Shown: one piece after another, positions 14,642-21,012 of the stretch
How positions within the stretch are numbered: position 1 is the stretch's first letter
How the letters are laid out: the number at the start of each line of letters is the position of its first letter
Origin: Planctomycetota bacterium
GTDB lineage: Bacteria; Planctomycetota; UBA1135; UBA2386
NCBI GenBank assembly: GCA_023433825.1
Contig: JAEYTU010000619.1
Span: 1-21,012, forward strand
Reading direction: 5' to 3'
DNA length: 21,012 bases
The notes under the pieces: model-generated
Databases searched by the model: none
What the model saw: the letters and a program-made list of their open reading frames with translations, nothing else
What the model was told of the DNA's origin: nothing
Program-made: the position numbers and the translations under genes

Positions 14642-14783
14642 CGCCAGCGCGCGGCGCGCCGGACGGGGAGAGTTGCGACAACCTGCGTCCCTGTGCGGCC
14701 ACTGGCGGCAACTCTTCGCACTTGCGGCCGCGGCGTTCGCGCCCGATCCCCGTCGCCTCGCCTCCCTCGTCTCTCGCTCGAAC
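14642..14783. promoter_or_regulatory. Gap with inverted repeat between histidine kinase and repeat-protein genes
   Basis: This 142-base gap contains AGAGTTGC at 14669-14676 and its inverted copy GCAACTCT at 14708-14715, separated by 31 bases. The spacing is more like an operator or a looped site than a compact terminator. No convincing -35/-10 pair or ribosome binding site is visible before the ATG at 14784. Confidence 0.25.
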
Positions 14784-17700
14784 ATGCAGAAGCGGTCCCT
14801 CCTGGTCGCCGCCGGCCTCGTCGTCACGGCTGGTGTGCTCTTCCTGATCCTGTCGGGGCAGCGTCCGGCGCCGGCGCCGACCGACACCGAGACCGCGACG
14901 AACGCGACGCCGAGCGAGGCGCCGGACCCGACGAGCCGACTGGCGACCGAACTCGCGCCCGAGGTCGATCGCGCCGAACTGTCGATGAAGGCCGCCGTCG
15001 AGAGTGGCGCCGCCGTGACCGGGATCCGCGGACGCGTCCTCGACGCGCGGACGTTGCAGCCGGTCGCCGACGTCGAGGTCCTTGCGATGCGCGACCTGCC
15101 GAACCTCGAACGCGTGTTCGACCGCTTCCGCGGGCTGTTCCGCGACGGGCTCTGGCAAGAGTCGACGACGGCCGCCGTGCCGCTCGCGTCGGCGCGGACG
15201 GCTGCCGACGGAACGTTCGAACTGCTCGGCCTGCCGCCGGGACGTGTCTTCGTCGATGCGCGATCCGAGCGGATCTACGTCCGCACCCCCGGCAGCGTCC
15301 GCCTCGCGACTGGCGAGATCGTCGAAGGTGTCGAACTGCTCGGCTCGGCCGGCGGTCGGATCCGCGGGCAGGTGCTCGGCGCCGACGGCCTGCCGGCATC
15401 GGGCGCGACGGTGTCCGTGCGCCCGGGTCTGAACGCGTTCCTCGGTCAGTTGACGCAGCGTCGCTATCGGTGGCTCGAAGCGGAGGCCGATGCCGAGGGT
15501 CGCTTCGACCTTCCCGGAGTTCCGGAGGGCGCCGGGTACACGCTGTCGGCCGTCTCGCAGGTCGGCGCGCTGGAGGAGACGACCGGTGTCCAGGTCGTCG
15601 AGGGCCGCACGACCACCGTCACGATCCGGCAGCACGAAGGTGCGACGGTCGCCGGGCGCGTGCTCGACGACGGCGGCGCGCCGGTGCCGAACGCGCAAGT
15701 CGCGATGGTCTATCTCGACCTCAGCCGCGTGCTGTTCAGCGCCGACGGCCGCGACGAACCGGTGCAGACCGACGCGAAGGGTGAGTTCCGACTCGAGCGC
15801 GTCGCGTCGGGTCGCGTCGCGTTCGTCGCGGCGGCGCCGGACCTCGCGCCGTCGAACATCGAAGACCTCGCCGTCGTCGACGGCGGCGTCTACGACCAAT
15901 TGGAACTGCGACTGCAGACGGGCCAGCGCCTGTCGGGCCTCGTCGTCGACGACCTCGGTCGCCCGCTCCCCGGCGCCGCCGTCGAGGTTCGGCCGACCGA
16001 GCGGCCGAACGATCCCGACATCCTGAAGATGGCGTTGAAGATCCGCGCGCTGCGGGCCGTCACTGGAGCGGACGGCCGCTTCGACGTCGGCGGACTCAGC
16101 GGCGACCGATGGATGCTCGAAGCCAGCAAGACCGGACACGTGACCGAGCTGCGCTTCGGGATCCGCCCCGAGGAACGTGACGTCCGGATCGAACTGCCGC
16201 GCGGCGTCACGGTCGTCGGCAAGGTCACGACGGCCGACGGGGCGCCGCTGACGCGATTCCGCGTCGAGACGCGCTCGACTCCGCCGCCGCCGGCAGCGCC
16301 TGCGTCGACGGCGACCGACCCCGCCGTGGCTGCGGACGCCAGTGGACGTTCGACCGATGCCGCCGAGGGCGAGAGCCGCCGGCGTCGCGGCGAGTTTCGA
16401 TTCGGCGGTGGCGACCCGTCACGGCGCAGCGGCAGCTTCCAGATGCGCGAAGGCAGCCGAATGCTCGACCAGAACCCGGAGGGCAACTGGCAGGACGTCC
16501 AGTCCGCCGACGGGACGTTCACGGTCAAGGGCGTCCCGCCGGGCAACGTGCGCGTGCGAATCCGTGCCGACGGGTTCCGCGATCCGCAGGGCCAGGAAGT
16601 CACGCTGAAGAGCGGCGAACGCAGCGAACCGCTGACGTTCGTCGTCGAAGCCGGCGTCGTCGCCGAGGGGATCGTCGTCGACGCGGCGAACGGCCAGCCG
16701 ATCGCGCAGGCGCAGATCACGGCGTATCGCGCGCGCGACGCCGGCGACGCGGCGGGCCGGCGCGGCGGGTTGCCGTTCCGGATGAGCATCGATCCCGAGG
16801 ACTTCGACTTCCTCGGCATCGCGGCGATGGACGGACGGCGCTCGTCGATGTCCGACAGCCGCGGTCGCTTCACGATCGACGGATTGCAGTCCGGCACGTA
16901 CCGCTTCACGGCACGCCATCCGGATCTCGCGAAGGCGTCGGCCACCGAGGTCGAACTCGTCGACGACGCGCCCAATCCCGAAGTCCGGATCGAACTCGGC
17001 GCCGGCGGCGGCGTCGAAGGCACGGTGACCGGCGCCGGGATGCAGCCGCTGCCCGATGCACTCGTCGTCGCGTTCAGCATCGCTGCCGGCGCGTTCAAGT
17101 CGGGGACGACCGACGCGCAGGGCTACTACAAGATCGACGGGCTCGTCCCGGGGCAGTACCTCGTCTTCAAGTCGAAGCTCGAAGAACGCTCGTTCAACCT
17201 CGCGTTCGACCTGATGGGCAACATGCGGTTGAAGACCGTCACGATCCGCGAGGGACGGCTCTCGCGCATGGACATCCAGGACGAGACGGCCGACGGCGTT
17301 CGCGTGTTCGGCGTCGTCCGTGACGGGCAGGAGGTCGTCGGCCGCGCGATCGTCTCCGCGCTCAGCAACGACAGCGACGGGTTCCTCGGGATGGGGATCC
17401 GCGCGAAGCCGACCGATGCGCAGGGCAACTACGAGCTGATCGGCTTGAAGCCCGGCACCTACTTCTTCCAGGTCAATCGGTTCAACCGCGGACCCGAGCA
17501 GGTCAACCTGTCCGTCGAGGTCCCCGAAGGCGTGCGCGATCTGCGCGTCGATCTCGTGATCCCGCAGAGCGCGATCCGCGGCACGGTCGTCGACACGAGT
17601 GGCGCACCGGTCGAAGGCCTCGTCGTGCAAGCCGGTGTCGTCGAAGGCGGCGTCGCCGAAGCGAGCGGGTTGCTCGGCATCCTGCTGAAGAACGGCATCG

Positions 17701-18524
17701 CACAGGCGCGCACCGACAAGGACGGTCGGTTCGAGATGCGGAGCGTCGCCGAGGGTGTGTACCGGCTGACCGTCTCGGGTCAGCAACGGCGTGGCGGTGG
17801 TGGGGCCGGCCCGAATGCGAACCGCAGGTACGGCGACGCGTCGCTGGACGACATTCGGATCGACGGACGCACACCGGTCGAAGGTCTCGTGCTGCGCGTT
17901 CCGCTGGCCGGATCGCTGACCGGCATCGTCGTCGACGGCAACGGGCAGCCGTTGCCTGGCGCCGAGATCCACTATCAGAGCGACAAGCGGCAGCAGAAGG
18001 CGGCCGGGGAAGCGCTCGCTGACTTGTTCGGCATTCAGGCGCAGCCGGCGCGCAGCGGCCCCGACGGTCGGTTCACGATCGCCGGTGTCACGCCGGGCGT
18101 GTATCGAGTGCGCGCCGACGCCGAAGGTCTCTCGCCGGGCGTCGCCGACGACGTCGTCGTCGCCGAGGACCGCGCCGCCGACGTGCGCCTGGTCGTCGTC
18201 CGCGGAGCGACGCTGCGCGTGCGCGTGACCAACGTCGACGGCTCGAAGATCCCGTTCGCCAGCCTGACGCTGCTCGACGGGAAGGGCAAACCGCTGATCT
18301 CCCGCGTCTCGGCGCTGTCCGTGTTCCGTCGCCTGATGGGCGACCAGCAGACGAAGGACGACTCCGGTTGGTACGAGGTCGGCGGTGTGCCGCCGGACAC
18401 CTACACGATCGTCGTCACCGAACCGGGGAAGCCCGAGCTGCGGATCACGCGGACGATCACCGACGGCGAGACGGTGGCGTGGGACGTCGACATGACCGCA
18501 GAACTGAAGAACGCCGGGCGCTGA
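14784..18524 (+). CDS. Giant membrane-anchored protein with about 11 carboxypeptidase-regulatory-like repeats
   Basis: 1246 residues from ATG at 14784; the frame is open back to 14469, but that part overlaps the kinase gene, and this ATG starts an N-terminal anchor (MQKRSLL, then a hydrophobic segment to about 24). A Pro/Thr/Glu-rich linker follows. The rest is a tandem array of beta-sandwich units of the carboxypeptidase-regulatory-like type, recognised by a G-x-V-x-D-x-x-G-x-P start and a D-x-x-G-x-F-x-l-x-G-x-x-x-G-x-Y end. Starts lie near residues 79, 192, 288, 382, 476, 626, 743, 840, 930, 1044 and 1142. The fifth unit carries a long insertion (about 495-570) rich in Pro, Ala and Arg. 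There is no carboxypeptidase catalytic domain. It probably faces the periplasm or cell surface and has a structural, adhesive or glycan-binding role, which cannot be fixed from sequence. Confidence 0.9.
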   Translation: MQKRSLLVAAGLVVTAGVLFLILSGQRPAPAPTDTETATNATPSEAPDPTSRLATELAPEVDRAELSMKAAVESGAAVTGIRGRVLDARTLQPVADVEVLAMRDLPNLERVFDRFRGLFRDGLWQESTTAAVPLASARTAADGTFELLGLPPGRVFVDARSERIYVRTPGSVRLATGEIVEGVELLGSAGGRIRGQVLGADGLPASGATVSVRPGLNAFLGQLTQRRYRWLEAEADAEGRFDLPGVPEGAGYTLSAVSQVGALEETTGVQVVEGRTTTVTIRQHEGATVAGRVLDDGGAPVPNAQVAMVYLDLSRVLFSADGRDEPVQTDAKGEFRLERVASGRVAFVAAAPDLAPSNIEDLAVVDGGVYDQLELRLQTGQRLSGLVVDDLGRPLPGAAVEVRPTERPNDPDILKMALKIRALRAVTGADGRFDVGGLSGDRWMLEASKTGHVTELRFGIRPEERDVRIELPRGVTVVGKVTTADGAPLTRFRVETRSTPPPPAAPASTATDPAVAADASGRSTDAAEGESRRRRGEFRFGGGDPSRRSGSFQMREGSRMLDQNPEGNWQDVQSADGTFTVKGVPPGNVRVRIRADGFRDPQGQEVTLKSGERSEPLTFVVEAGVVAEGIVVDAANGQPIAQAQITAYRARDAGDAAGRRGGLPFRMSIDPEDFDFLGIAAMDGRRSSMSDSRGRFTIDGLQSGTYRFTARHPDLAKASATEVELVDDAPNPEVRIELGAGGGVEGTVTGAGMQPLPDALVVAFSIAAGAFKSGTTDAQGYYKIDGLVPGQYLVFKSKLEERSFNLAFDLMGNMRLKTVTIREGRLSRMDIQDETADGVRVFGVVRDGQEVVGRAIVSALSNDSDGFLGMGIRAKPTDAQGNYELIGLKPGTYFFQVNRFNRGPEQVNLSVEVPEGVRDLRVDLVIPQSAIRGTVVDTSGAPVEGLVVQAGVVEGGVAEASGLLGILLKNGIAQARTDKDGRFEMRSVAEGVYRLTVSGQQRRGGGGAGPNANRRYGDASLDDIRIDGRTPVEGLVLRVPLAGSLTGIVVDGNGQPLPGAEIHYQSDKRQQKAAGEALADLFGIQAQPARSGPDGRFTIAGVTPGVYRVRADAEGLSPGVADDVVVAEDRAADVRLVVVRGATLRVRVTNVDGSKIPFASLTLLDGKGKPLISRVSALSVFRRLMGDQQTKDDSGWYEVGGVPPDTYTIVVTEPGKPELRITRTITDGETVAWDVDMTAELKNAGR

Positions 18525-18547
18525 CCGCGGCGCCGGCGACCGCGCGC

Positions 18548-18568
18548 TTCCGCCGTCTGCCTCGCGGC
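18548..18568 (+). terminator. Hairpin downstream of the repeat-protein gene
   Basis: CCGCCG at 18548-18553 and CGGCGG at 18563-18568 form a 6-bp stem with a 9-nt loop, 23 bases after the stop codon. No T-run follows. The call rests on position only and such stems are common in this composition. Confidence 0.3.
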
Positions 18569-18620
18569 GGCAGGATGCGCGGATGCACAGCGCACACGCA
18601 CGCGTCGACGGGTTTCCGCG

Positions 18621-20828
18621 ATGAGGATCGCATCGATCGGCGGCGGTCCCGCCGGGCTCTACGCGGCGATCCTGCTCAAGAAGGCGTTCCCCGACGCGGC
18701 GATCACGGTCCACGAGCGCAATCGCGCCGACGACACGTTCGGTTGGGGCGTCGTGTTCAGCGACGAGACGCTTGCCGGCTTCGAGCAGCGCGACCCGGAG
18801 AGCTTCGCGCGCATTCGCGCGGGGTTCACGTACTGGAGCGACATCGAGACCTGGTACCGCGGAACGTGCACGGTCTCGACCGGTCACGGGTTCTGTGGGA
18901 TGTCGCGAATGAAGCTGCTGACGATCCTGCACGACCGCGCGCGTGAACTCGGCGTCGACTTGCGCTTCCGCGACGAGGTCCCCGACGTCGCTGCGCTGCG
19001 CGACCACGACCTCGTGATCGGCGCCGACGGCGTCAACTCGCGCGTTCGTGAGCAACTCGCGTCGCAGTTCGAGCCGTCGCTCGACTGGCGCAAGTGCAAG
19101 TTCGCGTGGTTCGGCACCGACCTCGACATGCGGGCGTTCACGTTCCACTTCGTCGAGACGCCGCACGGGCTGTTCCAGGTCCACGCGTATCCGTTCGAGA
19201 AGGGGCGCGGCACGTGGATCGTCGAATGCCGCGAGGAGGTGTGGCGCCGTGCCGGCCTCGACGCGATGGACGAAGCGCAGTCGGCGAAGTGGTGCGAAGC
19301 GCTGTTCGCCGAGCAGTTGCGCGGCCACCGATTGCTGACGAACAAGTCGCTGTGGCGAACGTTCCCGACCGTCCGGTGTGAGCGTTGGCATGCCGACAAC
19401 GTCGTGCTGCTCGGCGACGCGGCGCACACGGCGCACTTCTCGATCGGCTCGGGCACCAAGCTGGCGATGGAGGACGCGATGGCGCTGACCGACGCGTTCG
19501 TCGCGCACGGGTGGAGCGACGTCCCGCGTGCGCTCGCCGCGTATCAGGAGTCGCGTTACGTCGACGTCTTGAAGCTGCAGAAGGCCGCGCAGACGAGTCT
19601 CGAGTGGTTCGAGAACTCGGCGCGATACCTCGGTCAGGATCCGACGACGTTCACGTTCAACCTGATGACGCGCAGCAAGCGGATCACCTACGAGAACCTG
19701 CGGAAGCGCGATCCGGCGCTCGTCGCGAAGGTGACCGAGCACATGACCGGGGGGCGCGTCCCCGCCCCGATGTTCCTGCCGCTGCGGTTGCGTTCGGTCG
19801 AGTTGCCGAATCGCGTCGTCGTCTCGCCGATGTGCCAGTACTCGGCCGTCGACGGCGTCGTCGGTGACTGGCATCTGGTGCACCTCGGCAGTCGCGCGAT
19901 CGGCGGCGCCGGGCTCGTCGTCACCGAGATGACGAACGTCGCACCGGAAGGCCGCATCACGCCGGGCTGCGCCGGAATGTGGAGCGTCGTCCACGAGGCG
20001 TCGTGGAAGCGGATCGTCGACTTCGTCCACACGCACGGGTCGTCGCGGATCGGCATCCAGCTCGCGCACGCCGGACGCAAGGGGTCGGTGCACCATCCGT
20101 GGATGGGGGACGACGTGCCGTTGACGCACGGTGCGTGGACGACGCTCGCGCCGTCGGCGATCCCGTTCCATCCGCACTGGCCGGCGCCGAAAGCGATGGA
20201 CCGCGCCGACATGGATCGCGTGCGCGACGCGTTCGTCGCGGCGACCAAGCGGTCCGAGCGCGCTGGCTTCGATCTCGTCGAGTTGCACTTCGCGCACGGG
20301 TATCTGCTGTCGTCGTTTCTGTCGCCGTTGTCGAACCAACGCGACGACGAGTACGGCGGGAGCTTGGCGAATCGGATGCGGTACCCGATGGAGGTGTTCG
20401 ACGCCGTCCGTGCCGTTTGGCCGCAGGACAAGCCGCTGGCCGTGCGGATCACGGCGAACGACTGGCACGGCGACGACGGGTTCACGCCGGACGACGCCGT
20501 CGTCGTGGCGCGCGCGTTGAAGGAGCGTGGCTGCGACGTGATCGACGTCTCGTCGGGCGGCAACGTCGCGAAGGCCCGCATCGAGTACGGGCGGATGTAT
20601 CAGGTCCCGTTCGCCGAGCAGATCCGACACGAGGTCGGCATTCCGGTCATGGCCGTCGGTGCGATCCAGGACGCCGATCAGATCAACACGGTCTTGGCCG
20701 CCGGGCGCGCGGACCTGTGCTGCCTCGCGCGTCCGCACCTCGCGGATCCGTACCTGACGCTTCACGCGGCGAAGGCGTATGGGTTCGCGGAGATGCCGTG
20801 GCCGGGGCAGTACCTCGCCGGGAAGTGA
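18621..20828 (+). CDS. Fused FAD monooxygenase / OYE-type oxidoreductase (salicylyl-CoA 5-hydroxylase or 2-aminobenzoyl-CoA monooxygenase/reductase type)
   Basis: 735 residues from ATG at 18621 to TGA at 20826-20828. The N-terminal half (1-375) is a flavoprotein monooxygenase of the p-hydroxybenzoate hydroxylase class: GGGPAG at 7-12 binds FAD, GADGVNS at 134-140 is the DG motif, and LLGDAAHTAHFSIGSG at 263-278 is the GD motif. The C-terminal half (381-735) is an old-yellow-enzyme FMN barrel: PMCQYS with Cys405, QLAHAGRKGS near 480, and HFAHGYL with His556 and His559. Cys405 and the His pair match the YqjM type. This exact fusion and length are known for aryl-CoA oxygenases that hydroxylate, and in the 2-aminobenzoyl-CoA enzyme also reduce, the ring during aerobic breakdown of salicylate or anthranilate. 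Sequence alone does not decide between the substrates. No aryl-CoA ligase or ring-cleavage gene is in the window. Confidence 0.9.
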   Translation: MRIASIGGGPAGLYAAILLKKAFPDAAITVHERNRADDTFGWGVVFSDETLAGFEQRDPESFARIRAGFTYWSDIETWYRGTCTVSTGHGFCGMSRMKLLTILHDRARELGVDLRFRDEVPDVAALRDHDLVIGADGVNSRVREQLASQFEPSLDWRKCKFAWFGTDLDMRAFTFHFVETPHGLFQVHAYPFEKGRGTWIVECREEVWRRAGLDAMDEAQSAKWCEALFAEQLRGHRLLTNKSLWRTFPTVRCERWHADNVVLLGDAAHTAHFSIGSGTKLAMEDAMALTDAFVAHGWSDVPRALAAYQESRYVDVLKLQKAAQTSLEWFENSARYLGQDPTTFTFNLMTRSKRITYENLRKRDPALVAKVTEHMTGGRVPAPMFLPLRLRSVELPNRVVVSPMCQYSAVDGVVGDWHLVHLGSRAIGGAGLVVTEMTNVAPEGRITPGCAGMWSVVHEASWKRIVDFVHTHGSSRIGIQLAHAGRKGSVHHPWMGDDVPLTHGAWTTLAPSAIPFHPHWPAPKAMDRADMDRVRDAFVAATKRSERAGFDLVELHFAHGYLLSSFLSPLSNQRDDEYGGSLANRMRYPMEVFDAVRAVWPQDKPLAVRITANDWHGDDGFTPDDAVVVARALKERGCDVIDVSSGGNVAKARIEYGRMYQVPFAEQIRHEVGIPVMAVGAIQDADQINTVLAAGRADLCCLARPHLADPYLTLHAAKAYGFAEMPWPGQYLAGK

Positions 20829-20831
20829 GCG

Positions 20832-21012
20832 TCAGTTCCGAACGATGATCGACGGCGTCGACCACCGCAGCCCCGCTGGGTCGAGGACGACCGACTGGAA
20901 GACCATCGGCCAGCCGAGCGGGTAAGCGAGCGGCAGCGTCATGCTGGTGCGCCGGTGGCCGAGGTGGTCGGTCAGGCTGACGTCGGTGACGAGGTAGGCG
21001 CCGAGGTCGATC
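20832..21012 (-). CDS. Secreted-type hypothetical protein, C-terminal part only (runs off the right edge)
   Basis: On the minus strand the frame is open from the right edge to TGA at 20834-20832, giving 59 residues. Codon use matches the neighbours. The segment LPLAYPLGWPMVFQSVVLDP and the end STPSIIVRN fit the C-terminal pattern often seen in repeat-containing secreted proteins of planctomycetes, where a final beta strand set ends with a Q-x-V-x-x-D-x-x-G-x-x-x-S signature. That resemblance is from memory of such proteins and not a database result. The gene begins outside the window. Its stop is 3 nt from the stop of the convergent oxygenase gene, which leaves no room for a separate terminator. 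Confidence 0.7.
   Translation of the reverse strand, partial: IDLGAYLVTDVSLTDHLGHRRTSMTLPLAYPLGWPMVFQSVVLDPAGLRWSTPSIIVRN

Noticed and set aside
14469..14783. Upstream extension of the giant repeat protein
   Set aside because: It overlaps the kinase gene, and the ATG at 14784 starts a normal N-terminal membrane anchor.
12713..14887. Long open frame on the minus strand (724 codons)
   Set aside because: It is antisense to the complete histidine kinase gene and contains no recognisable motif.
16419..20765. Very long open frame on the minus strand (1448 codons)
   Set aside because: It is antisense to two clear genes, spans their gap, has a composition dominated by Arg, Val and Asp typical of antisense frames in GC-rich DNA, and shows no domain.
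1..21012. Defence system, CRISPR array, prophage, integrase or insertion sequence
   Set aside because: No direct-repeat array, transposase, integrase, nuclease or tRNA-associated integration signature was seen on either strand. The single large palindrome at 6635-6683 is not flanked by target duplications that I can see.

Overview
The window is about 21 kb of very GC-rich DNA, near 70% by eye, packed with genes and strongly biased to CG-ending codons. It looks like a chromosomal segment of a free-living Gram-negative-type bacterium. The mix of secreted or lipid-anchored proteins without close functional names, a Hanks-type kinase, a TPR lipoprotein, a giant carboxypeptidase-regulatory-like repeat protein and a HAD-IG nucleotidase suggests Planctomycetota. 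This placement is an inference from gene content and style; no rRNA or marker gene is present. All 15 genes whose stop is visible end in TGA.

Layout. Left edge to 1100: the 3' end of an unrecognised plus-strand gene. 3916 to 1132, minus strand: a lipoprotein with a metzincin-like HExxH site and Met-turn, overlapping by 11 nt a secreted HEAT-like protein. 3969 to 5557, plus strand: a small membrane-anchored protein and a cytosolic Ser/Thr kinase with unusual motifs. 6389 to 5565 and 7279 to 6671, minus strand: a secreted protein with a beta-type N-terminal region, and an Arg-type cysteine dioxygenase whose stop codon lies inside a 49-nt palindrome. 7387 to 9682, plus strand: a TPR lipoprotein and an HtrA-like protease with no export signal. 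11144 to 9711, minus strand: a HAD-IG 5'-nucleotidase. 11250 to 14641, plus strand: a secreted protein overlapping by 4 nt (GTGA) an NtrY-like sensor histidine kinase. 14784 to 18524, plus strand: a 1246-residue membrane-anchored protein with about 11 carboxypeptidase-regulatory-like repeats. 18621 to 20828, plus strand: a fused FAD monooxygenase / old-yellow-enzyme oxidoreductase of the salicylyl-CoA / 2-aminobenzoyl-CoA type. The right edge holds the 3' end of a minus-strand secreted-type gene.

The theme is cell envelope and sensing rather than one pathway. Two pairs of overlapping genes are the best candidates for functional partnership: protease lipoprotein with HEAT-like protein, and secreted protein with histidine kinase. 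The two clear metabolic enzymes, cysteine dioxygenase and the aryl-CoA oxygenase fusion, stand alone. I saw no tRNA, rRNA, CRISPR array, insertion sequence, integrase or phage gene, and no clear horizontally acquired island. The main candidates for novelty are the degenerate kinase, the metzincin-like lipoprotein with a Lys at the usual third-ligand position, the secreted-protein/histidine-kinase pair, and the large hairpin at the end of the dioxygenase gene.
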